A DNA stretch of 64,000 nt, taken from the NCBI GenBank assembly GCA_036971615.1, contig JAYKKR010000025.1, positions 496,001-560,000 on the forward strand, written 5' to 3'. Shown in pieces: positions 23,126 to 35,006 of this stretch. Position 1 is the stretch's first letter. The number at the start of each line of letters is the position of its first letter. A program made the position numbers and the translations under genes. The notes beneath the pieces are model-generated. The model was not told the origin of the DNA. It saw only the letters and a program-made list of their open reading frames with translations, and did not search any database. This DNA comes from Amyloporia xantha. Its lineage: Eukaryota > Basidiomycota > Agaricomycetes > Polyporales > Adustoporiaceae.

Positions 23126-24230
23126 GGATTCGTGCGTATTGAGAGTGCATGCGATAAGGAAAATGAGACAGGGATGTAGTGGGTGAGTCAGGTTCTCTGA
23201 AATCGTGCATATTTGTGCGATAAGCTTTATAACGGAATCGATATGAATGGGCCTTGGGATATGCGGGACTATCCGATGTCAAGGATCACATGAATATGGA
23301 AGGGAAGCCTTCGGGTACCATGAGTTACGCGGAACCTTGATGACTCTGACGCTCTAACGTCTGGTTCCGCTACCCTCGGAGTACTCCACGGATCTTCCTT
23401 CTGCTACAATAGATATAGTCGGTCTAGAGAACCGTGATAGAAGATCGCGCAAGATACTCATGCAATGAGTATCATGATCTCATGTAACACCCTAATACAT
23501 GAGTTAGAGTGTCGTATGGAAGATGCGGATTCGAGCTCGCGCCAAAGCCGAATCCTAAGACTAGGTGCAAGCGCATGTTCGCCATGCGGTGCTGGCGTCG
23601 TGACTAGCACCAATGAATGCTCGCCCAAAGCTGATCGGCCATCTTCCAAGACCTCGTAGCTTGACGGAATAGTACAGACGGGCTGCAGAGTTTGCAAATA
23701 ATGTTCATTCGTTTGTGCCTGCGTCAAACTAAATGGATGCTTCACAAGCGCGGATATTAAAGCAGCCTGCAGTATCTTGTGGGTTGCCACTGAAGCATAA
23801 AGATTGGCATACATGGAGCGTGGGGACGACAGGTGCTGTCTGTAATTCGGCGAGGAGTCCATGGTAGAACAACATCCTGAGATCAAATGGAGTTGAGTAG
23901 GTTGCAAAGTGACGGCGACAACGAGCAAGATGTCGCGCGATAAGTGTAGACTTGCATGGGTCGGATAATGGAGCGATTACAGCACGTCGAAGGTAGCATC
24001 GGCAGGAAGAAGTGGTGACGATATGCGACAACGCGTGTCTTGACGAATGGTTGAGTCTTCAGTGAACAGAGACGCAGGTGAGGCCAACTGAGGATACGGT
24101 TCTGCGATTAGAGTAGAAGCTGTCCGTGATACCTCCTTTCCCACGTCTTCCAAAAATATCACCAAATTATAGAGACAACGATACAGATTGTCGAAAGCCA
24201 ACGTGAATTGCGGCAGTGGAAACTGCTTCC
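22990..24230. repeat. Segmental duplication, copy A
   Basis: The stretch aligns by eye with 62634-63900, with long shared strings such as CTTCTACCCCGTCTCTTCGC (23103 and 62750) and GGATATGCGGGACTATCCGA (23257 and 62906). It contains the first-exon relic and, beyond it, an unrecognised minus-strand coding-like frame (23458-23928, and 23977-24201 with TASTLIAEPYPQLASPASLF). The B copy carries related but frame-broken sequence. It appears to be the shared upstream region of the two DUF6535 loci. Confidence 0.7.
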
Positions 24231-24239
24231 TTCAGAAGA

Positions 24240-27200
24240 CATCGATGAGCAGTGTCGTGTCGAATCTGAGAAGAGGCCTGCGCATCTGATCAGAGTGAAT
24301 CGTGCTCCAAACGGGAGAAGGGGGGGGGGTCAGTTGGGCGCTGGATGTGGAACGCTGGTCATCAAGTCATGCTGACTGGCATTTGACTGGCATATGCCTT
24401 ACGTCGGTCCGTTCACCATCTCGTATTTTCTTAAATTCTGAAATAACTGGAAGGTCGATGGCGTAGGAAAGAGATACGCTTGAGCCTGTAAGCATGCATG
24501 CCTAGTGGGGCGTCGACCGCCGTCGGCTGACGTTAGCCCTCACTACGAGTAATTGGAAGTATAATTCCTGCAGTAACTTACTTCATCAGATGTTTCATCG
24601 CTGTCTTCCTGGAGATCGACCAGCCCGCGCCTAGCTTACTGACATGAGGCGAGGAAAATTCGCTGCAGACAGCTTACGGGGGCGACCTTGATATGGCATT
24701 CAGAGTGTTCTGCTATTAAGATCATGTGTCTGGCTGATCCTGTATGCAGACGTAGGGAAATGACCTGGCCTAACCTCGATCCCGTGCGCTGATATGGGAG
24801 CTACTACGAGATGCTGCTCAGAGGGAGGTAGAGCGCAACATATCCCATGCGCGCCAAGTCGAAGTCTGGAGCTATGATAACAGGGGGCCGTTTCTCGAGC
24901 CAGCAGGGCTACAATCGGAGAGACTGCGAAGACGTTTGATTAGCGACGTGAGTAGTAGCTTCAGAGAGAAATCAGCCGGGCCTGACTAGACAAGCAGATA
25001 GTATTCGACAACCAATCAGCACACAGATCGCACTGAGCTAGAAGTATGTCCATCTTCCAGGAGATACTACATCTTCGATCCAGAGGGCTCGGCTCGCAAG
25101 ACCAGTAGAAATATACATTGTCTTCCCGTTCAGAAATCTATGATCTGTATAACTCACCGAGATTCGTCATCTGACTGAGAGGAGCTTGTCAGTGTTGGGC
25201 AATGGGTGCGCTTTGCTAATAGCCGGTCACTAGGTTTGACGGCAGGAGGTTATAATGATTGTAGAGAATCTTGACAAAACGCCCGCATATCTGAACAAGC
25301 GCGAAGTAATTGGCAGTGATTTTTGATGAATATAAGTCGAATGAGCGCAGGAGCACGACCGCGGGGTCGGACGAGTTGAGCCTAATCTCATAGGATTGTT
25401 TTGTGAACGCTGGGCGAACAGATAGGACGTGAGACGTATGAGATACCAAGAATCCTCTAAAGCTTGAAACTTGCAACAAACGAAGCCCACTGGCCTTGAA
25501 ACGATCTTCAGTAGTCGAAAGCACTGGGCAGTGGGAGAGTCGCCGGCGCCTTTTGCATGTGGGTCATTGAGATCGGCGCCTTTTGGCGTCCAGATCTCAT
25601 CTCGTCACTTGTGCCACCTCTGAGTCGTCCAATTTGAATGCAAGAAGGGTTGCTGTTGCATCTCCCAAATGGCATTGGCAAGAACTCGTGGAAGCGCTGG
25701 TGCCGGATCTCGATCAGCAGTGACTGCAGCGCCATGCCCCCCGATGCCGTTTCTGCAAGCTCTACCCATGGCAAAGTCGTCTACCTGCGTGAATATTAAA
25801 TGTTGAACTCTTGCTAGCCCTCGATTTGATGTCAAGGACAGCACAGCTACGGCTCTGGCGAGGAACTCAGGAATTCCTTCGTCTTACAGTCTGGATCCGC
25901 CCGGGGCACAGCAAAACTGCGGATTTCGTTCTCGCTCTCACTGCTTCGCACTTTTGTGTCACCGGCTTCGAGGCCTGCTATTGGTGGAGATTGTGACAGG
26001 GTGGAGCAATTTCTACTCGAGGGAAATGTGCCAGTGGTTTCTGTTCTCGAGAAAGTCAAGACCATGGAAGGCAGCGCCTGTCGATCGCATGACAAGAGCA
26101 GCGGGAAAGGGAGACAAGTCACAGGTGTCGAGCACGCCCGGCTAGCTAAGTGGCAGTGTGGGTGGCGCTTTCGATATATATCAGTGTGGGTGTTGCTCAT
26201 ATCTCGTCTAACAGAGCAACTGGAAATGTATAAGTTACATACGAAGAGTCAGGATCTAGAAGAGGTAGTCTGCAGCGTCCAGGACCGCATGGTCTCGTTC
26301 TTCTTTCTACACCTCGACACGCTCACCCCCGACGAATAGTGTTGTCATCAACTACTGCTCGCTGCCGCGCACCACGCCGCCGCTGTCCAACCACAAGGTT
26401 CAAATTTCGCCTTGTCTGCGGCCTGAGCTGGTGAAAAGCAGGCTTCAGCATGATGAGCCCCTCGGGCAGGTCCTTATCATCTTCACTCAAAGCGGGGAAC
26501 GGAACAGTCTGACCTTACATGTCTCATGTGGAGCCATTCTCAATAGTCAGTCGCACGCCATCATCTGCGAGCTCGTCGGTACCCAGTGCGCCAGTAAGCC
26601 CTCTAATAGCTCGCTGCTCTGTGTCCGGTAATCCCGAATCGAGCCGGAGTGCGCGGAGTGCGCTGCTGCGATGCAAGCGGTATTCGTCGCTTTGTGTTGA
26701 CGTCTCTTATATGGTCCGTCGGTCAGCCTTGTCTCTTTTAGTACTTGCTCGATGCTCATGTATGACAACTTCCAGCTCACTGTTAGCCTCCCCGTCCGTG
26801 ATAGCTCTCCGAGTTGGACTCGGCATCATTGGGTAATGCTAAGTTCAAACACATAAAAATAGGGACTGTATACATGGAAGGCGCAACTCACGGGTCACAT
26901 ACATGGATATACAGGAAGCGTATTCCTTTTGAAGAATAGTGGTATTATAATGATCAGCGCCGTGCAACCGAAGATTTTTCACCATGGGTGGAATGCTTTC
27001 GTTCACTCTTTGGGTACTGCGGATGCCGACCCACGGCCTGATCGATGTGGGAGGCTCGGATGAAGTGGTGAAGATGGCATAGAGGTCACTGCAAGCGACC
27101 GCTCACATGTCTTGAAATGCGCGGGATCGAAGATGCACTGCGTCGTAAACTGTCTGTAATGTGGACTGTCCAGGCTCTTGTAATCAGTCATAAGTAATGT

Positions 27201-27260
27201 TGACAACTAGAACGAGTGAGTGGTGTGCAGGCCGGAACTTCAGTGAAGGCGAGTCCATAT
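24240..27260. other. No gene recognised
   Basis: Three kilobases with only short frames. A G-run at about 24320-24330 has a counterpart in the duplicated block near 63903. Frames at 25216-25844 (minus) and 25954-26836 (plus) overlap one another and carry no motif I can name. A plus-strand stretch near 26340-26520 looks weakly coding but has no clear exon borders. Confidence 0.35.
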
Positions 27261-27406
27261 GTGCCGAGTTAGGCAAGTGGGCTTCCTTTTCTGACGAGAC
27301 TGGCTACGAATCGCGCCCCTGCCAGTCTGGCTGGTGGTCTCACAGCATGCTCGCGATCGTATTGGGTGCAGAACCCAGCTTCATATAACACAGACAAGAT
27401 TCTTAC

Positions 27407-27631
27407 GTCTTTTGTGATCTTTGCTGGTCTCGTAAAGTTGTAGGAGGATAACCCTGCCTCAGGGTGATTCATCTTCTCACCGAGCACGACAAAATCCAAA
27501 TCGCTTAGACAATACGAAATGCCATTCGCTCTCGCCCCTCCAGACCTTTTTATACTTTTATACGGATATGAAATGGAAGGAATCGCGAGCATATACAAAC
27601 GTCGTAACAGTTCGAGTGGGCGTAGCATCAT
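27407..27631 (-). CDS. Unrecognised gene, first exon only
   Basis: From the ATG at 27631 the frame reads MMLRPLELLRRLYMLAIPSI and continues to a possible donor GTAAGAATC at about 27407. It is preceded by a TATA box 75 bp upstream. The start resembles a hydrophobic leader or membrane anchor. Possible downstream coding (TDYKSLDSPHYRQFTTQCIFD at about 27190) cannot be joined with confidence. It may be a real gene with further exons or a decayed one. No family recognised. Confidence 0.3.
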
Positions 27632-27704
27632 GATAGTATCGGGCCTCAGTGTTACAACGCAAAGCCAGTAGATATAACCACCCAGTAGGAAACCTGAGGA
27701 AGCA

Positions 27705-27714
27705 GTTTATATAT
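27705..27714 (-). promoter_or_regulatory. TATA box before the unrecognised exon at 27.6 kb
   Basis: On the minus strand this reads CTATATATAAAC, about 75 bp upstream of the ATG at 27631, the same spacing as in SurE-like copy 3. Confidence 0.4.
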
Positions 27715-27898
27715 AGTCAACGCACGTTTCCGTGATAATGTTCCATAGGATCGATGAAAAGGATTGTCCTATCGTCCCCTGCCGTGCGCACTGGCACCAC
27801 ACGTCACACTGTTAGTGCGGAGGATGATCACATTTCTGTCTCATTACCTCTCTCAGGCGGTGATGGAGCTACAGGACCAGCTCTAGAAACAGGAATGT

Positions 27899-30559
27899 TT
27901 AGTAACAATGCTCCAAGTATCGCTGAAAGACGCACGGATCAGAGTTTCTCTCAAGACGTTTGCGTAAGCTATAGAGAGGGCCCAATACACCACTGAACCA
28001 GGCATCATCGGCAGGGCACTGAGAAACGCATCTATTCAAAGCAGTAACGATGTCCTGGGTTAGCAAACGAGCGTCCAACTTGGCGACATCTTCGATGCGC
28101 TCCAGAAGGTCTTCGACTCTGAACCAGTTGTCAAGTTCCCCAGCAATCTCCCTGATCACGGAGTCTCTGCTGATATACGCAGTCAAAGTGTGTAGTGCTT
28201 TGCGAATTTCGTTTCTAATCTGGTCGAAGTCCGTGCGAGGAAGTTTGGCACAAAATCTCAGCGCGGAGCATGTGATGTACAGCAATGATTCTACGTCCAG
28301 ATGTTCACATAGATCTTGCAGACACGAAAGCAACACGACAATGTCTGTCAGAATAAAAAGTGAGTGCCCTATGGTATGAAGGAGGGTAGACACGAGACTC
28401 GCCTATGCCCACTTGAAATTTGTCGTAGAATTTCTGGATCAATGTCACCAGCTGATTGTGAGCACCCTCCCCAACTTTGGCATCCTTGAATGAACGGAGG
28501 AGGCGATTATAAGGCTCGAATTGTGCATCAGTGACAGCCTCGAAAGTGAGGAAAGGTGATCCAGAAGGCGCTCATAGTCTTTGTCCGGCGTGGTAGCATC
28601 TATGGAACGTGCATTGATCTTGGATAGTAGTTCGACGGACATGACAGCAATCGCGGCAACAGTTCGACTGTCCTGTTCCCTCGGACGCCAGATCGGTGTC
28701 GGCGGGTTGTTGGAAATATTCATTCCGTGTGCCCTGTGCCCCAGAATGCCCCAGAATGCAGGGAGTGCAACCTCAAGATCGCTGCTCCTCAGGATCGGCC
28801 CCACAACTGCCTCGAGGGACAACTTATCCATCAAGACCCGGTCTGCCTCCACAAGCATGGCAACATTGTGTCCCCACTCACGGTCCTTCTCTTCGTAGCG
28901 CATAGAGAGATCATGATCGAAATCACTCCATCTGTCCAGCTTGAGCCACTCCTTGTGCCAGTCATCCTCGCCCCAATTGTTTATGCATGCTCGGAGAGCA
29001 TAGCATGCTCTTCTGAGATACAGCATTAACTGGACCCACATCCATGCCTGAGGTGATTTGTAAGGACAGCCAGGTGCCATGCCTGGAATGAACGCCGTGA
29101 GCATAGCAGGGATCAGGCCAACGACGGTCAGTGCTGTGACCACCCCAGCAACAACACACATCAGGAAATGTCAAATTTGCCTTCATGTACTTATGTTGCA
29201 CTTATCTGTCTTATTAAGAGAATTAAGTGCATTAAGACAAAATTAATACGATCCCTTCACTTTGAAATGGTCTTAAACCAGTCTTAAATGTCTTAAACAG
29301 GACAAAAGTCGAAAAAAGTGTGATTAAGTGGATAAGTCAAATTTGACATTTGCTGATGCAGTTGTACGTCCAAAGCAGCTCCACTAATCCAATGAGGAAT
29401 AATGCAAGAGACAGCTGCAAGAGGAATGGAAGGATGCCGATGATACCCTCAACCTTCCATTTGGTAAGGCTACGATGGCGGTAAGACCAGAGCCGCACAA
29501 GTTGACGAGATGTGGTCGTGGTTTGCTCGGTGTACTGGTGAAGCCATTGGCTCACGGAGATGGCAAGTGATCCGGCACTCAGACTGCAAACAAGCGCAGC
29601 GAACCACAATGAGGCTGTTGAGACATTGACATGTGACTGTGGGTCGACAGTAGGGGAGAACGCAGGTTGTGTCAAAGTGTGACCGGAATCTGTTACCATG
29701 GCGGCCAGCTGTGCAGATATGACTATGAGAGCCTGCGTGGTCATATCCGGAGTCTGGGGCTGAAGATAGATATAAAACGGGACGATGAAACCCGTCAATA
29801 CCGTCGAAAAGAGACCGGCCTGTAGTTTAAGTCGTCAGCCATATCTTTGAGTAGGAAAGACGAGTCACTGGTGCGACCGCATTTAAGGTGGTCGTGCCAG
29901 ACATGACCACGCCAAGTAAAAGATACGCACGAAAAGAAGCAGATAATTGATGTCTTCTTTCCACTTCTCTACGAGGGCATTTTCATGTTTCCATACGTCT
30001 TCCGCGCACTGGTCCCATGCAGCTGAGGCATCCCCGTCGGCCGGCTGGGCCGAGGCTTCAATATTGCTATTGTCTTTGGTCGGCAATCCTGTTGATGCTG
30101 TGGGAACAGGGTCCTCTGCTCGTAAACCAGGACCAGATCTTCCTTCGTCAATCGCTGACTGTGCATCTGCATCGTTTTGATCTGTGCGATCACTGATGCG
30201 CCTCACTGGTTCTCTCTGCTCGCCACGAGCCATCGTCACTCAGGCTCATGGCACTGAAGCACAAGTAATAAACATACCTCGGGCTGCAGACTAACATGCG
30301 ATTGGGAAATGTCTTGCGCAACATCAGACAGGGCGATATCATGCTTATCGTGGATTCTCGAAAATCCAAGTCCACTTTCGGCATTCTGTATGGTCTACAT
30401 ATTATTCAACTGACAAAATAAAGGGTTGTCACGGCTCACGTAGTCTCTTTTTCCACCTCCGCTCGAGTCATTCTTCTCTGCGGCCAGGGAGTGTATTTCC
30501 ACCACTTTTAAGGGGGTGGCTTCTATCCCCGTGTCCTCGACGGTGGACACGGAAGCTGA
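27899..30559 (-). pseudogene. DUF6535-type membrane protein copy B, disrupted
   Basis: Homologous exon by exon to copy A. The first exon starts at 62768 and is cut by the 32-kb retrotransposon; it resumes at 30559 and ends at 30440. Then follow 30385-30278, about 30226-29931 (acidic, ending NYLLLF), 29819-about 28400 and 28393-27899. The helices AGLFSTVLTGFIVPFYIYL, SLWFAALVCSLSAGSLAIS and ILPFLLQLSLALFLIGLVELLW are clear; GCPYKSPQAW follows helix four. Three lesions are visible: the retrotransposon in exon 1, a 200-bp inverted-repeat element at 29159-29358 between helices three and four that brings in a stop, and a frameshift near 28550. The last exon (27899-28393) remains open and helical. 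A working membrane protein cannot be made from this copy as it stands. Confidence 0.8.
29159..29358. mobile_element. 200-bp inverted-repeat MITE inside DUF6535 copy B
   Basis: The ends read CATCAGGAAATGTCAAATTT on the plus strand at 29159 and, inverted, CATCAGCAAATGTCAAATTT at 29358, differing at one base. A CA dinucleotide flanks both sides (29157-29158 and 29359-29360). Removing the element with one CA restores the reading frame between TYN and VVAGV of the membrane protein, matching the undisturbed copy A. The interior is AT-rich with repeats around TTAAGAC and GTCTTAA. The 2-bp duplication is not TA, so the superfamily is unclear. Confidence 0.75.
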
Positions 30560-30564
30560 GCTCT
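30560..30564. repeat. Target site duplication GCTCT, left
   Basis: GCTCT immediately precedes the TGTTATGG end of the outer LTR element; the same five bases follow its right end at 62634-62638. Confidence 0.9.
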
Positions 30565-31612
30565 TGTTATGGATATACCGACGTGGCCTTCTTATAATCG
30601 AGTTCTTTCCAAGAAAGGACTCGGTCTTCCATCAACGGGTAGTCCTTCACTACCCTTCAAGACCGCGCGGATCATCGGGACCCGCGAGCACCTATACTTT
30701 GCGTGTGAAACCGATACTTATTGGGACTATGACTCGGTCTCCCGCTCAACGGGTAGTCCTCCATTTCCTTCTTAGAGAAAGCGGATCCTCGGGACCCACA
30801 AACACCCACACTTCGCGTGAGAGGTCGAGTCCCGTGAAACACCTCGAGGACCGGTAGCACGATCCGACCTACGGAGAGCGGACCGATCTCACGTTATGGA
30901 TCGAGGAAGACCGAGGCAAGACCGATGAATGCCCGAGGTGCGCCACTCCGCCACACGATGATAGCAGCGCGGTCTCAATGAGTATTCCAGGCGGTGCGTA
31001 GAGAACAATAGGTGCACAGGTATTGGGCAGTGTATTGTAGAAGTATGGACTACGCGTGTTTAGAAGGTTCTAGCATTTCTCACTTGTATTTAAGAAGACC
31101 GACGGTCTTCGGTTTCCAGCAATCTATTTTACCTCTGAGCTCTTAGCACAACGAGACCTTGTCTCCTTCACATATCATTGTAGATCTTACCATAGCTACG
31201 CGCTGGTAAAGAGATCTATCCCAGACTTGACAAACTACTTATAGCTTCGCGCTAAGTAGCGGTCTTCGGTATTGCTTCGCTACCTAAAGCCCTTGGTCTG
31301 GCAACAATACTTGCGAAGGATTTGAGTTATCCTTGTTTAGGAAGTTCTACCTTTAAACCTTATCTCTGCGTGAACATAAGCGGTATCTCTCTAAGTCGGT
31401 CTTAACCTAACGACCTTCGGTCTTGAGCGATACTCTTAGGCTCACGCCCATCTCTAACATAAGACCCTTCGGTCTTATACTCCTTACTTGGTATACCGGC
31501 ATTCCACTCCTAACTAGCCATTAGGACTCAAGCATACAGTCTAAGTATTCTTATTATCCTATCCGTTACCGGTATACGAGCTTAGGTACTAGTACTACCC
31601 TGGTTCTTAACA
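30565..31612 (+). repeat. Left LTR of the outer element
   Basis: Starts TGTTATGGATATACCG and ends CCCTGGTTCTTAACA. It contains twelve CGGTCT or AGACCG hexamers by my count, several in short palindromic pairs such as AGACCGACGGTCT near 31096. Frames inside it are repeated in the right LTR and are not regarded as genes. Confidence 0.92.
31087..31094 (+). promoter_or_regulatory. Probable LTR promoter (TATTTAAG)
   Basis: TATTTAAG lies about two thirds of the way through the LTR, where a U3/R boundary would be expected. The same TATTTAAG occurs upstream of the accessory ORF at 59277, suggesting a shared promoter type. Confidence 0.4.
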
Positions 31613-31687
31613 TTGGTGGACGCACTGGGAACTTCCTTTTGAAAAGTTACTCACATTTCCTTCAGTATAGATTCACTAACAACGTCA

Positions 31688-34426
31688 ATGTCCTTTGTAG
31701 CAGTAGGAAGCGAGGATGCCGCCTCTTATCAGCAAGGTCTTCAAGACCGAGATGACCCAGTGGATCATCCCCTTCCAGGTTCATCTCCTAGGGAAAACAA
31801 TTCCGAAGAAGACGAGGAACTCGTGGATCAATCACTATTCGAGACCGACCTTGTCGCCGTCAAAGGAGCAAGACCGGTCGATTCAGTACGGTTTACCAAC
31901 GTAAGTTCGGTCCCCTTGGAATTTCCGATAACCAATGCTTTGCGCGACCTTGCTAACACCGACGGACCACTTGGTGCAGTATTTGGCCGTAGGTACGACG
32001 CAACCCTGCTAGCTCAAGAATACTTAAAGCGCGCCCCTTACACTCTTCCAGACGGTCGCGATGGCACGCACCTATCTCGAACTGAGAGTCGGTATTGGTA
32101 TAAGGAAATAGATCTACTAGACCAACTGCTACGCAACCCTATTCTATACTCCTCCGATAACGATATTATAGGAGTATGTCCAGACCTCAATCTTTATAAT
32201 AAGCTTAACGCTTTACTCGGAAAGCTTACTTATACCTACGGAAACCGCATTCAGGCTTGCGGTTCTACTCCTCCTCCTTTCCCTAAGTTCGACAAAACAG
32301 GACTGTCCAAGGAGGTGGTTTATTCAGTCAACGATTTCCAGATTTTAGGAGTAGCATACAGAGCGGAGGTCGAGACCTTTCTGTTGTTTCTAGGAAGGGT
32401 GTTAGGGATTCGTCAGAAGGTAGTACCCGATGAGGATGAGGATGAGACACCTCCCCGAGTATCTAGTCGGCATAGTAATGTGTCAGTTCGAAGCGCAAGA
32501 CCGACAACTCCAGCAGAGGTCCCTACTGTTTCTTCCGCTCTTCGACGAACTCCGTTTTCTAACCGACCCAAGCCGCCTCATATGGAGGATAGCGCAAGAC
32601 CGACTGAAACCGCTCTAGTAGACACCGCTCCCGCTCCTCAAGAATCCGAGGCTGAAGAACCCCCTCACGACGAGGATCAAGACCCAACCTCAAGGATCCC
32701 GGGAATGAGGGAGAAGGCCAAGAAGAAGCGAGCAGAGCCCGCCAGGCATGGTCGCCGCATCACGGAATTATTCGGTAAAGGGGGAATACCACGTATGAGA
32801 CGGTTTCCTGGAGATGATCCCAGCGATCCGTCAGACTCTTCAGATGATGAGAAACCGACCGGACCTCCCAAGAAACCGACGGGTCCTATTCCTTCGAAAC
32901 GAAAACCGAAGAATTCCAACTCAGACAGCGATGATCCTAGACCAGCAGAGGTCCCTCGGTTTGATCTCAAGCTGAAAATCAATGTAGTACCCACTTGGGA
33001 CGGGGATACCGAGACTCTAGCTCGATGGATTATGAAGGTCAATCAAATAGCTGAAGGATCTTCCATGATAGCCAAACAGCTTGGATCCGTCGTACCTAGG
33101 CGTCTTCGGTCTCATGCGGAAAACTGGTATTTCTCGCTTCCTGGTTATGAACGAGAGCACATTCAGAAAGGGTGGACCTCCTTGCGGAAAGCTATTGGAA
33201 AGCACTACATGAACAAGGCTTGGTTAGACCGACAAAAGTCTAAGGCCAACCGTGCCCGATACCGAGACAGCGGAAATCAGAGGGAATTGCCTTCTGAGTA
33301 TTACATTCGCAAGTTGGAACTGCTCGAATTCGTATATGATTACACTGAAACCGAATTGGTTGGTGAAATCCTTGACGGAGCCCCGGTCATGTGGAACACC
33401 GTTCTATCCCCTCACCTATATGCTAAGGTCGTCGATCTTCAGAACGCCATTAAGTACTATGAAGAAACCCTTGTTGGTCTTGGTACTGATTCAAAGGAGC
33501 CGTTGAAACCCTCCTTTGAAGACCGACGAAATCGGTTTAGGGATTCACGTTCTAATGCCGCGGACTCCACTACTCCTAACCGGTCTCCACCCAAGTTTCC
33601 TCGAGACGATTCCAACCGGTCTAAGCTTCGTAAAACTCCGCAGGAATTAGGCAAGCGACCTTGTCGGCACTGTGATAGTCCTTTCCACTGGGACAACGAA
33701 TGCAAGCACGCTCGACAAGGACAGCGGTTTGCTCGAACCAATTTTATCCAGCTTTCTGAAGAGGAGCTACGCGCAGAGGAGGACTATGAGATCGCTTACT
33801 TAGGATTGTCAGACGTCGAATCGGAGACCGAGCAGGATTTTCGTAAATCCCTCCAGTCTACCGAACCTTCTGTATATCTTGCTCAGCCTAGCAAGACCGA
33901 AGCAGCAGGTACGGCCCTGGAGGGAGAGGCAGTCCCCTCGGCTACTCAGGAAACTAAATCCGTCACGGTTTATAGCGCACGCCCAGCTCCTCCTCCTTTA
34001 CGACGCAGTCGACGTCTAGCTACTAAGAACCTTCGGTCTCTTTTCCAAGGGCCAGTTTCCTTAGATAACCAGCCGGTCTTAGAACTTCGTAAACACCTTG
34101 CTAGACCGCCCGGTTGTTCCTTCCTTGGATCAAAGGCTACAAAGGCTCGCGGATTTTTAGGAGACCGAGAGGTCGAAATGCAGGATATCATCATCGACTC
34201 GGGATCAGACATTACTCTCATCTCTGCAAAGTGTTTAGAGGCGATGATACATCCTCCCAAAATCAAGGCGGGCCAGAAGATCAACTTGGTACAGGTCACG
34301 GGGCGAGCTAAGATTTCCGGTTATGTTCCTATCGACTTGATCTTCAAGACCGAGGAGCGGTCCATTAAAATGAACGTCGAGGCTTATGTCGTTAAAGGAA
34401 TGACGACCCCTTTCATTTTAGGCAAC
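31688..34426 (+). CDS. Outer element Gag and protease (interrupted 3' end)
   Basis: Starts at ATG 31688, 76 bp after the LTR. The N-terminal part is acidic and proline-rich; residues of roughly 420-600 resemble a retrotransposon capsid (VVPTWDGDTETLARWIMKV, WTSLRKAIGKHYM). A CCHC zinc knuckle, CRHCDSPFHWDNEC, lies near residue 657 and binds RNA in Gag proteins. An aspartic protease motif IIDSGSDITLI lies near residue 836. The frame is then broken at FILGN by nested element 1 and resumes at 41290 after the GCAAC duplication. Insertion length plus duplication (6868 bp) accounts exactly for the frame change. The frame beyond 34426 into the inserted LTR is not genuine. Confidence 0.85.
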
Positions 34427-34995
34427 TGTCGCGACTTAGAGTCAAGCGACAGGGGAAGAACAAACCTAAAAGGCCGAGGGCGTTCGACTGGGTCTTATCG
34501 AAGCGATGACGAGCTATGCTCAAGTCTAAGGCTAGGGACAAGATAAATAAACGTAAGTAAAGGTAAGTAGGTACAGGCAAGCTTGGCTTACCTAGGGACA
34601 AGAGGTCGAAACTGAAGTCCCCAGGCAGAGGCGTGCTACTTATATACTACAAGAGTTCAGGGCAGGCTATCTACATGGTCCGTGCGCAGGTGGTCTGTGC
34701 GCAGCCTGAGTAAGCAGGCTATGAGTCATAAGTGATGTCGTGAGCGGAGCCCGGCGGGGCCCGAGGTCGGCCGGCACTGTGCTTAAGTAAACGTCCGTAA
34801 AGGGAAGGCGGGACGGAGTCCGTGGGAAGGGAACATGTGACCTGTAATGGTCGACACGTCTAAGTCCATGAACAGGGAGCTTGCTGTGTGTACAGTAGAA
34901 TGGCCGTTCGAATAAGAGGGGAAAATAACGATGAGTAAAAGGAGAAAATCGTCCGTATATAGAAAGGAAGAAACACTCGATGTCAACTCGTGACA
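34427..34995 (-). repeat. LTR of element 1 (3' LTR in its own sense)
   Basis: 569 bp, nearly identical to 40721-41289. Frames inside are present in both copies and are taken as chance. Confidence 0.92.
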
Positions 34996-35006
34996 GTACC
35001 CCCCTC

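Noticed and set aside
24310..24335. Long G-run, paralleled near 63905, and G-rich tract at 21548
   Set aside because: Simple low-complexity sequence; quadruplex potential is possible but nothing ties it to a function.
26331..26520. A plus-strand stretch with weak coding character (VVINYCSLPRTTPPLSNHK)
   Set aside because: No exon borders, no start and no recognised family; overlapping frames are equally open.
30516..30860. Frames of 60-113 codons in the outer LTR, repeated at 61547-61879
   Set aside because: They are part of the LTR and occur in both copies; they overlap on both strands and have no motif.
34427..34546. C-terminal extension of the outer Gag-protease frame beyond FILGN
   Set aside because: It runs into the LTR of nested element 1; the true continuation starts after the GCAAC duplication at 41290.
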